Origin: an uncultured Acidimicrobiaceae bacterium
Lineage (GTDB): Bacteria; Actinomycetota; Acidimicrobiia; Acidimicrobiales; Ilumatobacteraceae
Reading direction: 5' to 3'
NCBI GenBank assembly: GCA_903904615.1
Contig: CAIVDG010000116.1
Coordinates: forward strand, 1-11,236
Length of the DNA stretch: 11,236 bases
Part shown: one piece after another, positions 1 to 6,770 of the stretch
How the letters are laid out: each line of letters starts with the position of its first letter
How positions within the stretch are numbered: the first letter of the stretch is position 1
The notes under the pieces: generated by a model
Databases searched by the model: none
Told to the model about the DNA's origin: nothing
What the model saw: the letters and a program-made list of their open reading frames with translations, nothing else
Program-made: the position numbers and the translations under genes

Positions 1-963
1 CGCCGTTGGGAAGATGACTCCATCCTTCGTTCAACAGATCTTGACGAAAGTTTTCTATCTCAACATCAAGTGCCATTAGCGAACGTTGCTCGCAATGAAC
101 TAGTTGAAATTCTTGGGAATGCAGTGGCGCAAACCAAAAATGTGACCTTGAAATTTTCCACTCATGTTGTTGGGGTTGAGCCAGGCGACTCATCATCGGT
201 CGTTCGATTCTCCGATGGCACAGCTCAGTCCTTCGACATCGTCGTCGGTGCTGATGGAATTCATTCGGTTGTTCGCCCCTGCGTTGGCGGTCTAGACAAG
301 CCACGCTTTAGTGGCTCTGCTGCATATCGCGCCTTGGTGCCGCGCAAGTTTGTGGAAGATCTACCCATGGACGTCACCAACCGTATGGGTCCCGACCGAC
401 ACGTGGTGAGTTATTTCATTGGGCGTAATCGCAGTCACCTCAACCTCGTTTGTATATCGCCTGAAGATTCATGGGAAACCGAATCATGGACAGAGCAGGG
501 AACAGTTGAAGACCTGTATGCACGATTTGAAGGTTGGTCACCTGAATTTCTCTCACTTCTTTCCCGAGTTGAAGAACCCGTTTTCCGCTGGGCCTTATAT
601 GACCGCGAACCACTCGACCAGTGGGGAATCGGAACAACCACATTGCTTGGTGATGCGTGCCACCCCATGCTTCCGTTTATGGCACAGGGTTCATGCCAAG
701 CAATTGAAGATGCAGTGGTGTTGGCACGTTGTCTCAGTGATGCAGGCTTGAGCGATGCAGCACTTGCACTTCGTCGTTATGAAAATGCACGGCAGGGCCG
801 TACAGCGCAAGTGCAAACATCGTCGTTGGCGAATCGTGATCTCTTCCACATGGTGGACGGCCAAGAACAAAAAGATCGAGATTTATTTTTCACTCTTGTA
901 CCACCAGGAATGTCAATTCTTGATTGGGTATACGAGTACGACGCGCTGACCGTTCCCGTTTGA
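1..963 (+). CDS. FAD-dependent aromatic monooxygenase, salicylate hydroxylase-like (5' truncated by window edge)
   Basis: The frame is open from base 1 to the TGA at 961-963, giving about 320 residues, so the N-terminus with the FAD-binding GxGxxG motif lies outside the window. A GTG at 70 is only an internal codon, because homologous-looking sequence (RRWEDDS...) precedes it. The class A flavoprotein motifs seen are DIVVGADGIHSVVR (about 235-276; the DG motif, binding FAD and NADPH) and LLGDACHPMLPFMAQG (about 643-690; the GD motif, binding the FAD ribityl chain), followed by the usual helix QAIEDAVVLARCL. The spacing and the WALYDREPLDQW stretch before the GD motif fit the salicylate 1-monooxygenase / 3-hydroxybenzoate 6-hydroxylase group of soluble NAD(P)H-dependent enzymes. 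The exact substrate cannot be read. It converges on the secreted repeat protein. The upstream context is unseen. Confidence 0.88.
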   Translation, partial: RRWEDDSILRSTDLDESFLSQHQVPLANVARNELVEILGNAVAQTKNVTLKFSTHVVGVEPGDSSSVVRFSDGTAQSFDIVVGADGIHSVVRPCVGGLDKPRFSGSAAYRALVPRKFVEDLPMDVTNRMGPDRHVVSYFIGRNRSHLNLVCISPEDSWETESWTEQGTVEDLYARFEGWSPEFLSLLSRVEEPVFRWALYDREPLDQWGIGTTTLLGDACHPMLPFMAQGSCQAIEDAVVLARCLSDAGLSDAALALRRYENARQGRTAQVQTSSLANRDLFHMVDGQEQKDRDLFFTLVPPGMSILDWVYEYDALTVPV

Positions 964-984
964 GGTGCTTCTCAGGAGTCTTTC

Positions 985-1025
985 GCTCTAGTTAACGTTT
1001 TACGGTGCGCTGATACAAGCGTGTT
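985..1025 (-). repeat. 41-bp direct repeat, copy A: orphan duplicate of the ABC permease 3' end
   Basis: This matches 2796-2836 at 38 of 41 positions in the same orientation. On the minus strand it reads TRLYQRTVKR-stop, whereas the real permease ends TRLYQRTGKR-stop. The match continues about 7 bp past the stop codon. Here no permease gene is attached, so this is an orphan tail lying between the ends of the flavin monooxygenase and the repeat protein. Homology outside the 41 bp is weak or absent. Confidence 0.85.
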
Positions 1026-1037
1026 CTTGCTGTGCAC

Positions 1038-2714
1038 CTATGGAATAAGAACTACAACTACGCGGCGATTCTTTGCCTGAGATTCTTCTGTTTGTCCACT
1101 GCCTACGGGGTCACCCGCACCCACGCCAGCAATTGCGAATGGGCCACCAGCCTTTATGGCTCGCAAAGTAGCAACCGTTGCTAGAGCGCGACTCCGTGAT
1201 AATGCAATGTTCTCTGGGGTATTTCCATTGCGCGTGCCTGAATGACCAACTACTAATACTGAACCCGCAGCAGAGATTTTCTCCTTCAATTTCCCAAGGG
1301 TCGCGCGTCCTTTTTCAGTCACAGTGGAAGATCCATTTTCGAAATAAATGGGAGCCAGGGTCACAATTTCATTGCCGACGTTTAACTCGCTCACATCAGA
1401 TGCAACCACAGTTGTTCGCAGTGATCTGAGTACTTGACGAGTCTTTGCATTCACTACATCTGCAATGCAACGCCCTGTGTCGATGAATACAAGTTCATCG
1501 TCATTGGGCAAACAGACCGCAGGTGTGCGAGTAGTGATATCTGACGTCTTGTTCTGCGTCCGAGAAAGCACGGTAATTGCAGATGATGAAGCAACACTCT
1601 CCGGTGGGCGTGAATAGATCTTCGTGTCTGTGACTGTGACGCCAGGAATAGACTCTGTTTGCGCGGGCACTGTTGTGGTGGTAACTGGCGCAGTTGTCGT
1701 TGTAGTTGTAGCTGGCGCAGTTGTGGTGGTCGTTGGCGCAACAAGCGCGCCAGAAGTCATCACACGTGAACCTGACCCGTTCATTGCAACTGACACATAG
1801 AGGCCATTTCCGTAGGTCACTGATGACCACCCACTCGCATCCGCAGCACTATGACCTGTCCAAGTAATACCGTCGGTGCTGGTCATCACGCGGCTGCTGC
1901 CGCTATTTGCCACGGCTACAAACTTGCCGCCCCCGTATACCACTGATGTCCAGCCAACGGCTGCTGATGCTGTACGCGGCGTCCACGTAATGCCATCGCT
2001 ACTTGTCATGAGATAGTCGGAACTCATTCCTCCAGGATTCGTGGCGGTAGCTACGAAAAGGTTGCTTCCGTATGCGATGCCGCTCCAGTTGCCGTTGTGA
2101 ATCGCTTGTGCGTACGTCCAAGTCACTCCGTCAGGGCTGGTCATTACTCTGTCGTTGAACCCAGTACCAGAGATGGCGACAAACTTGTTATTTCCCCAAG
2201 TAACAGCACTCCACTGTTGAATTCCACCTGTCGGAACAGATCGATTCGTCCAAGTGATGCCATCGGTACTCGTCATCACACGGTTCGTACCCATAGAGGC
2301 GACAGCGACAAACGTATTGTTTCCGAAGGTGATGCCTTCCCAACTGTCGGTGCTCGAGCCCCGAGGGGTCCATGTAACACCGTCGGGACTTGTCATGATG
2401 CGGTCCGTACCGAAACCTGCGACTGCAACGAACATGCCATTTCCGAATGTCACGGAAGTCCAAGAACTTGCGGGCACACTGCGTGGTGTCCAAGAGATGC
2501 CGTCAGTACTCGTCATTACACGGTTCGTTCCAGTGGGGCTGACTGCGACAAAGGTGCCGTTTCCAAAAGTGACACCGTTCCAACTGTTCGCTTCTGCTGC
2601 GCTGCGCGCGGTCCATGTGGTTCCGTCGGCGCGAACTTGCTGAGACATGATCGCGACCGAGGAAACTAACGCCAGAGCGAGCGCCAGGTTTCTGAAGATT
2701 TTTGACGATTTCAT
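1038..2714 (-). CDS. Secreted seven-repeat (beta-propeller-like) protein with Thr-rich linker and OmpA-like C-terminus
   Basis: 558 aa. Residues 1-29 form a Sec signal peptide (MKSSK, a hydrophobic ALALALVSSVAIM core, likely cleavage after VRA). Residues about 38-322 hold seven repeats of about 40-45 aa with the pattern W..VTFGNG.FVAVA..GT.RVMTS.DGITWT. The TS.DG.TW part resembles the Asp-box of BNR/sialidase repeats, and seven copies suggest a seven-bladed propeller. Residues 327-352 are a Thr/Ala/Pro linker, probably extended. C401 and C416 could form a disulfide. Residues about 450-558 are OmpA-like, with VVGHSG, NIALSRSRA, GVGAGDPVG and KNRRVVVVLIP. The Asp of the usual GHTD motif is Gly493, whereas the Arg of LSxxRA (R509) is kept, so peptidoglycan binding is uncertain. 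The ATG is set by the signal peptide and by a promoter 6 bp upstream. The gene is monocistronic and flanked by direct repeats. The function is unknown; a cell-envelope or surface binding role is inferred. Confidence 0.85.
   Translation of the reverse strand: MKSSKIFRNLALALALVSSVAIMSQQVRADGTTWTARSAAEANSWNGVTFGNGTFVAVSPTGTNRVMTSTDGISWTPRSVPASSWTSVTFGNGMFVAVAGFGTDRIMTSPDGVTWTPRGSSTDSWEGITFGNNTFVAVASMGTNRVMTSTDGITWTNRSVPTGGIQQWSAVTWGNNKFVAISGTGFNDRVMTSPDGVTWTYAQAIHNGNWSGIAYGSNLFVATATNPGGMSSDYLMTSSDGITWTPRTASAAVGWTSVVYGGGKFVAVANSGSSRVMTSTDGITWTGHSAADASGWSSVTYGNGLYVSVAMNGSGSRVMTSGALVAPTTTTTAPATTTTTTAPVTTTTVPAQTESIPGVTVTDTKIYSRPPESVASSSAITVLSRTQNKTSDITTRTPAVCLPNDDELVFIDTGRCIADVVNAKTRQVLRSLRTTVVASDVSELNVGNEIVTLAPIYFENGSSTVTEKGRATLGKLKEKISAAGSVLVVGHSGTRNGNTPENIALSRSRALATVATLRAIKAGGPFAIAGVGAGDPVGSGQTEESQAKNRRVVVVLIP
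1749..2603 (-). repeat. Seven tandem protein-coding repeats of about 120-135 bp
   Basis: These are degenerate in-frame modules encoding the propeller-like repeats. The most conserved DNA is the stretch for RVMTSTDGITWT, seen on the plus strand as variants of GTCCA.GT.AT.CC.TC. The last module stops after RVMTSG, just before the Thr linker. Modules 4 and 5 carry small insertions (GGIQQ, NPGGMSSD). Divergence between copies indicates old internal duplication rather than a recent array. Confidence 0.8.
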
Positions 2715-2720
2715 GCAAAA

Positions 2721-2750
2721 ATAGTAATCGTAACTTTGTTACAAAATCAA
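2721..2750 (-). promoter_or_regulatory. Promoter of the secreted repeat-protein gene, with an inverted repeat in the spacer
   Basis: On the minus strand there is a -35-like TTGATT (2750-2745), an 18-bp spacer and a -10-like TACTAT (2726-2721). The ATG begins 6 bp after the -10, so the transcript should start at or next to the A of the ATG, with no room for a Shine-Dalgarno. The spacer holds GTAAC-N3-GTTAC (2730-2742), a small perfect inverted repeat that could be an operator. This is read by eye; the start site is not measured. Confidence 0.5.
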
Positions 2751-2795
2751 TCCGTGACGGCACAAGAGAGAAACGTCTTGCGCAGGCGGAAACCC

Positions 2796-2836
2796 GCTCT
2801 GGTTAACGCTTTCCGGTGCGCTGATACAAGCGTGTT
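2796..2836 (-). repeat. 41-bp direct repeat, copy B: 3' end of the ABC permease gene
   Basis: Same sequence as 985-1025 with three differences (A/G, T/C and A/C on the plus strand). It covers the last codons and stop of the permease plus 7 bp downstream. The offset between copies is 1811 bp, which is exactly the repeat-protein gene with its promoter plus one repeat copy. Just outside the stop, 2786-2797 can form a small GCGG-AAAC-CCGC hairpin without a T-tract. Confidence 0.85.
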
Positions 2837-3597
2837 GCGATGGGTGCGAAAATAACAATTAAGAGAATTGCCCACCCGAGCGAATACAACATTGCGTTCT
2901 GTAACGGCCATGCAGTGGGGTCAGGGGTTTCAGCGGGCAGGTTCCCAAAGCGAACACGAACAGCGTGGGTCAATGTTGACACGGGGTTCCACTCGGCAAT
3001 GGTTTTCAGCACTCCGGGCAAACTGTCGGAAGGAACAAAAGTGTTGGCAATAAAAGTGAGCGGGAAGAGCACGACGAAGGTCGCGTTATTAACGACTTCC
3101 GGCGTCGGAACGAGTAGTCCGAGACATGCCATCACCCAAGAAAATGAATACGAGAAGAAGAGCAGTAACGCATAGGCAACCACTGCGTCGAGAATTGAAC
3201 CTCGTATACGCCAGCCCACTGCGAATCCAGCTAACGACATGATGATGATTGATAATGAGTTGTAGACCACGTCACTCGCTGTGCGGCCCGCGACAACGGC
3301 GGAACGTGACATTGGAAGTGACCTGAATCTATTGATGAGACCTTTTTGAACGTCTTCGGCTAACCCCGACGCAGTGAACGTGGAACCGAAAACTACCGTT
3401 TGAGCGAAGATGCCGGCAATGAGGAACTCGCGATAGTTACCTCCGGGAATGTCAATTGAACCGCCAAACACGTAAGCAAAAAGCAGAACGAACATGAGTG
3501 GCTGAACGATGACGAAGACCATTACCTCGGGCACACGCCCGATGCGAATCATGTTTCGTCGGGCAATTGTCGTGGCATCACGAATCATTTTGATCAT
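2803..3597 (-). CDS. ABC-2 type multidrug exporter permease (DrrB-like)
   Basis: 264 aa, the usual length for the family, with about six hydrophobic segments: residues about 25-45, 58-78, 108-128, 135-160, 170-190 and 240-258. The ABC-2 signature is clear at residues 81-105, EDVQKGLINRFRSLPMSRSA. This is typical of DrrB (daunorubicin export) and related permeases, and includes the cytoplasmic coupling stretch that contacts the ATPase. The protein forms the membrane pore and exports a hydrophobic compound with the ATPase encoded next to it. ATG overlaps the ATPase stop in ATGA (3594-3597), and a strong AGGAGGAG lies 5 nt upstream, so the two are translationally coupled. The substrate cannot be inferred. 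The last 11 codons are duplicated at 985-1025. Confidence 0.92.
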   Translation of the reverse strand: MIKMIRDATTIARRNMIRIGRVPEVMVFVIVQPLMFVLLFAYVFGGSIDIPGGNYREFLIAGIFAQTVVFGSTFTASGLAEDVQKGLINRFRSLPMSRSAVVAGRTASDVVYNSLSIIIMSLAGFAVGWRIRGSILDAVVAYALLLFFSYSFSWVMACLGLLVPTPEVVNNATFVVLFPLTFIANTFVPSDSLPGVLKTIAEWNPVSTLTHAVRVRFGNLPAETPDPTAWPLQNAMLYSLGWAILLIVIFAPIATRLYQRTGKR

Positions 3598-4577
3598 GAC
3601 TGCTCCTCCTGCGTCTTGTGCCCGGTGAGTTCCATGAAAACGTCGTCAAGTGTTGGTCGCCGTAGTGCGATGTCTGCGATCTCGACGTTCTGTGCCGAGA
3701 GTTCCGCCATCACCGAGCCAAGAGCCTCAACACCTTTAGTAACAGGAATTGAAATGAGCGCATCTTGTTCGTCAATGCGAACGGCTCCAATCGCGAAAGG
3801 TCGCAAGATTGCCTCAACGCGAGGAAGATCTGCAATCAGCGCGAGATGGATATCGAGATGCTCGCCCCCGGTGCGCCGCTTCAATTCTTGTGAGGTACCG
3901 CGCGCGATGGCGCGTCCATGATCAATCACCACAATTTCGTGCGCTAATTGATCGGCTTCCTCAAGGTACTGCGTTGTGAGAATCACTGTGGTGCCAGCTT
4001 CCACACGTTCACGTATTACATCCCAAAGTTCGCCGCGACTTCTCGGGTCGAGACCCGTAGTTGGCTCATCGAGAAAAAGTACGGGAGGGTCGGCCAACAA
4101 CGCACCAGCCAAGTCGATGCGTCGTCGCATGCCGCCAGAGAATGTCTTGAGCGGTCGATTGGCAGCTTCGGTGAGTCGGAATCGTTCAATGAGTTCGTTT
4201 GCCTTTTGTCGGGCGGCTCGGCGACGCATTCCGTAGAGACATCCGATCATTTCCAGATTCTCGGTCGCGGTGAGGTGCTCATCGACAGCGGCGTATTGCC
4301 CAGACAAACCAATGAGTGACCGTACGCGTTGGGGTTCTTTGATGACATCGACCCCAGCGACCCTGGCTGATCCGGCATTGGGAGCGGTGAGTGTGGTGAG
4401 AATGGAAACTGCAGTGGTCTTACCCGCACCATTTGGACCCAAAAGACCAAGAACTGAGCCAGTGGGAACAGAGAGATCGAGACCGTCGAGCGCTACAACG
4501 TCTCCATAGTGTTTGGTGAGTCCGCTGGCCTCAACTGCGAACTCTCCCGTGTAGGTATTTCTCAATGCGTCGTTCAC
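3594..4577 (-). CDS. ABC transporter ATPase (DrrA-like drug exporter)
   Basis: 327 aa. Visible motifs are Walker A GPNGAGKTT (residues 47-55), Q-loop Q94, ABC signature TFSGGMRRR (145-153), Walker B VLFLDEP (166-172) and D-loop GLD (175-177). The position normally held by the switch His carries Gln in TTQYLEEAD (201-209), as is common in the DrrA subfamily. Residues about 240-320 form the extra C-terminal DrrA-type domain, ending RRPTLDDVFMELTGH. It powers the permease with which it overlaps by 4 nt. The start is GTG: an in-frame TAG lies just upstream and there is no alternative ATG before the conserved FAVEASGLTKHYGD. No convincing Shine-Dalgarno precedes it. The gene lies 31 bp after tetR, probably on the same transcript. 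Confidence 0.94.
   Translation of the reverse strand: MNDALRNTYTGEFAVEASGLTKHYGDVVALDGLDLSVPTGSVLGLLGPNGAGKTTAVSILTTLTAPNAGSARVAGVDVIKEPQRVRSLIGLSGQYAAVDEHLTATENLEMIGCLYGMRRRAARQKANELIERFRLTEAANRPLKTFSGGMRRRIDLAGALLADPPVLFLDEPTTGLDPRSRGELWDVIRERVEAGTTVILTTQYLEEADQLAHEIVVIDHGRAIARGTSQELKRRTGGEHLDIHLALIADLPRVEAILRPFAIGAVRIDEQDALISIPVTKGVEALGSVMAELSAQNVEIADIALRRPTLDDVFMELTGHKTQEEQS
3603..3610 (-). promoter_or_regulatory. Strong Shine-Dalgarno for the permease, inside the ATPase 3' end
   Basis: AGGAGGAG on the minus strand, 5 nt before the permease ATG (3597) and embedded in the last codons of the ATPase (QEEQS-stop). It fixes the permease start and supports coupled translation of the ABC pair. 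Confidence 0.8.
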
Positions 4578-4608
4578 AGTGAGAGCCTATTGTGCTTGCT
4601 CATTGAAA

Positions 4609-5187
4609 TCATCGAGGCATCGATGCAGTTGCTAGACGCGCAACGCGCGAAATGAGCACGTTGACGTCGGCAATACCTTCGAGCTTCTTCTCTAAGGGGC
4701 CATCGAGGAGGAGGGTGGCAAGCCCGTGGCCAACCGACCATATGAATGCAGTATGAGTTTTGATGTCGTCGTCGGTGGCGTAGTTACCGAGTGCTGAGGT
4801 GACGGCTTCGAGCAAAAGATTGAATGCACGGTCGGCTTGAAAAACTGCGCTCGGATAATTCTGTAAATCACACAAGTCGTTACGCATCATCACGCGGAAG
4901 TGCCCCGCATGTTCAAGTGCGAAGCGGACGTATGCCTCACACATCCCACTGATTCCGTCATTATGGTTAGCAATGAGCGCAGCAGAAAGTTTGGAAAAAC
5001 CCTCCTCGGCAATTGCGGCAAAAATTCCTGCTCGGTCGCCAAAGTGGTGATACGGAGCTTGATGAGACACGCCAGCATCGCGGGCAACTTTTCGGAGCGA
5101 AATGGCATCGGGCCCTTCGTCGCGGGAAATAGCAACAGCAACATCTAAGACAACTCTGCGGAGGGGGTCAGAAGTAGCTACAGACAT
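4609..5187 (-). CDS. TetR-family transcriptional regulator with WHG-type C-terminal domain
   Basis: 192 aa. The N-terminal TetR helix-turn-helix is clear: AISLRKVARDAGVSHQAPYHHFGDRAG spans residues 28-54, with recognition helix HQAPYHHF. The C-terminal half carries FIWSVGHGLATLLLDG (about 148-163), which resembles the WxxxHG motif of the WHG ligand-binding domain (TetR_C_33). The ATG at 5187 has only one base between it and the palindrome at 5189-5228, so there is no space for a Shine-Dalgarno and the mRNA is probably leaderless. It is divergent from the MFS exporter and 31 bp upstream of the ABC exporter. The simplest reading is an effector-released repressor of itself, the ABC pair and the MFS pump. 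The effector is unknown; nearby aromatic-catabolism genes make an aromatic compound possible but unproven. Confidence 0.93.
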   Translation of the reverse strand: MSVATSDPLRRVVLDVAVAISRDEGPDAISLRKVARDAGVSHQAPYHHFGDRAGIFAAIAEEGFSKLSAALIANHNDGISGMCEAYVRFALEHAGHFRVMMRNDLCDLQNYPSAVFQADRAFNLLLEAVTSALGNYATDDDIKTHTAFIWSVGHGLATLLLDGPLEKKLEGIADVNVLISRVARLATASMPR

Positions 5188-5190
5188 GAC

Positions 5191-5219
5191 TTGACACTAT
5201 CTAGTTTTCATACTAGACA
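5191..5219 (+). promoter_or_regulatory. Promoter of the MFS exporter, inside the operator
   Basis: Perfect -35 TTGACA (5191-5196), 17-bp spacer, then the weak -10 candidate TAGACA (5214-5219). A start 7-10 nt later falls within 0-3 nt of the ATG at 5229, which implies a leaderless or nearly leaderless mRNA. The -10 assignment is the weak point. Confidence 0.5.
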
Positions 5220-5226
5220 CTGTCAA
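5198..5226 (-). promoter_or_regulatory. Promoter of tetR (and probably the ABC exporter), inside the operator
   Basis: Mirror image of the MFS promoter: -35 TTGACA (5226-5221), 17-bp spacer, -10 candidate TAGATA (5203-5198). TAGTGT at 5199-5194 is an alternative that leaves 6 nt to the ATG. The two promoters face each other and fully overlap, so RNA polymerase can occupy only one at a time. Confidence 0.5.
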
Positions 5227-5228
5227 GT

Positions 5229-6761
5229 ATGAATATTCATCCGAACCCTCAGGTCCAGTCCCGCCGTTGGCTGATTTTGCCGGTGCTCTGCATCAGTCTC
5301 TTCATGGTGGTCGTCGACAACCTCATTATCAACGTTGCACTGCCCACCTTGTCCACTGAACTTGGAGCTTCTACAAGTGGCTTGCAGTGGATTGTCGATT
5401 CATACGCATTGGTCTTTGCGTGTTTACTTCTTGCCTTTGGCGCACTGGGCGACAGGCTCGGACGCAAAGGTCTCATTCAATTCGGCATGGTGGCATTTGT
5501 GGCTTGCTCAGTGTGGGCGTCGTTTGCGCAATCCACTTCGTCACTCATTATTGCGCGAGGGGCAATGGGCATTGGCGCTGCAGCGATCTTCCCTGCAACG
5601 CTCGCCATCATCATCGATATCTTCCGTGACCCAGTGGAAAGAGCTAAAGCAATTGGCGTGTGGTCGGCGGTATCGGGAATGGCAGTTGCATTCGGACCAA
5701 TTTCGGGCGGATTGCTCTTGGAACACTTCTACTGGGGTTCCGTATTTCTCATTAACTTGCCCTTTGGAATTCTTGCGCTGGTGTTGGGTGCAATTCTTAT
5801 TCCTTCGTCGAAAGACCCCAACCCGCGTGGTGTTGATTTCCCCGGATTCATTTTGTCGATTGCCATGGTGGGCTTGCTGGTGTACACCGTTATTGAAGGT
5901 CCACATCGTGGCTGGCTCAGCCCAATCACGCTCATTTCTTTTGCGCTGACTGCATTTTTACTAACAATCTTTGTTCGTTACGAGTTAGCTGCAAAAGAAC
6001 CATTGCTTGATGTGCGTGTATTTCGTAATGCGCGAGTATCTGCAGCAACAGGGTCTATCGGTATTGCATTTTTCGTACTCTTCGGATTCATCTTTCTTGT
6101 CACGCAGTATTTTCAATTCGTACGTGGCTACAGCACATTGTCGTCTGGTGTGCACACCTTGCCGTTCGCATTTGGTGCAGGTATCACCGCGCCGATTGCA
6201 GCGCGGTTGGCACTGAAATTTGGGACGAAAAGAGTGGTGTCAATGGGTCTGACCAATATGGGTATTGGGCTGACAATCATGGGTTTTTGTGGAGCACAAG
6301 CTGCATATTGGGGCCCAGTAGTTATCGGTATGTTGTTCCTTGCTAGTGGTCTAGGTCTCGTTACCTCGCCATCGACCGATGCAGTGATGGGTGAATTACC
6401 TGCAGAACGAGCTGGTGTTGGCTCGGCGATCAACGATGTCAGCAGAGAAGTGGGTGGAACATTAGGTGTCGCCATTAGCGGCTCGGTTTTTGCTTCTCTA
6501 TACGGGCCAAAACTTGGTGAACTCATCAGCAACTTCAACATGCCAAATGAAGCCGTGGCGATAGCAAAAGAATCAGCAGGAGCTGGTTTTGCAGTTGCGG
6601 CTAAAGCACCGACGGCTGAAGCGGGCGAGGCAATTCGCGCAGCAGTGAGTGATGCGTTTATGCATGGTTTTCATGCTGCAACTTTCACCGGAGCGGCAGT
6701 GGCTTTTGTAGGCGCTATGTGCGCTTTGAAGTTCTTGCCTTCACGTCGCCAAAACGGGTAA
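5229..6761 (+). CDS. MFS multidrug exporter, DHA2 (14-TM, EmrB/QacA) family
   Basis: 510 aa, typical for 14-TM drug:H+ antiporters. The first helix carries the family motif MVVVDNLIINVALPTL (residues 26-41, with D30/N31). Motif A is GALGDRLGRKGL (71-82) in the cytoplasmic loop after helix 2. The antiporter motif C is GMAVAFGPISGG (150-161), followed by the typical INLPFG (175-180). Long hydrophobic segments continue to about residue 500. The role is inner-membrane export of a hydrophobic or cationic compound driven by the proton gradient. It is transcribed away from tetR from a shared operator, and the ATG directly abuts the palindrome. It is a single-gene transcript ending in a hairpin that also serves the convergent yceI. 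The substrate is not predictable from sequence. Confidence 0.93.
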   Translation: MNIHPNPQVQSRRWLILPVLCISLFMVVVDNLIINVALPTLSTELGASTSGLQWIVDSYALVFACLLLAFGALGDRLGRKGLIQFGMVAFVACSVWASFAQSTSSLIIARGAMGIGAAAIFPATLAIIIDIFRDPVERAKAIGVWSAVSGMAVAFGPISGGLLLEHFYWGSVFLINLPFGILALVLGAILIPSSKDPNPRGVDFPGFILSIAMVGLLVYTVIEGPHRGWLSPITLISFALTAFLLTIFVRYELAAKEPLLDVRVFRNARVSAATGSIGIAFFVLFGFIFLVTQYFQFVRGYSTLSSGVHTLPFAFGAGITAPIAARLALKFGTKRVVSMGLTNMGIGLTIMGFCGAQAAYWGPVVIGMLFLASGLGLVTSPSTDAVMGELPAERAGVGSAINDVSREVGGTLGVAISGSVFASLYGPKLGELISNFNMPNEAVAIAKESAGAGFAVAAKAPTAEAGEAIRAAVSDAFMHGFHAATFTGAAVAFVGAMCALKFLPSRRQNG

Positions 6762-6770
6762 ATCGATGAG

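Larger units (their letters stand above)
5189..5228. promoter_or_regulatory. Operator: 17-bp inverted repeat filling the tetR/MFS intergenic region
   Basis: The arms are ACTTGACACTATCTAGT (5189-5205) and ACTAGACACTGTCAAGT (5212-5228), 15 of 17 pairs complementary, with the 6-bp spacer TTTCAT. The palindrome takes up 40 of the 41 intergenic bases. It ends exactly at the MFS ATG and one base before the tetR ATG. Its size and place match a TetR operator. Each arm contains a TTGACA hexamer, so a bound repressor would cover both promoters. Confidence 0.82.

Noticed and set aside
70..72. GTG at 70 as start of the first monooxygenase
   Set aside because: The frame stays open to base 1 with family-like sequence upstream, and the FAD-binding N-terminus is missing, so the gene is cut by the window edge.
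1004..1038. Terminator between the first monooxygenase and the secreted-protein gene
   Set aside because: Only short, interrupted pairings (CGCT/AGCG and GGTGC/GCACC) with several wobble pairs and no T-tract. The sequence is better explained as the duplicated permease tail.
1749..2603. Regularly spaced DNA repeats suggesting a CRISPR-like array
   Set aside because: Repeats are about 120-135 bp, degenerate, in frame and translate to one protein motif. There are no identical short repeats with unique spacers and no cas genes.
2097..2669. Long plus-strand open frame (190 aa) opposite the repeat region
   Set aside because: It is a shadow of the seven repeats read on the other strand. It is Arg/His/Cys/Thr-rich, has no domain, signal or promoter, and mirrors the repeat periodicity.
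4578..4608. Separate promoter for the ABC ATPase in the 31-bp gap after tetR
   Set aside because: CACAAT and TAGGCT resemble -10 elements, but no matching -35 is found, so co-transcription with tetR is the simpler reading.
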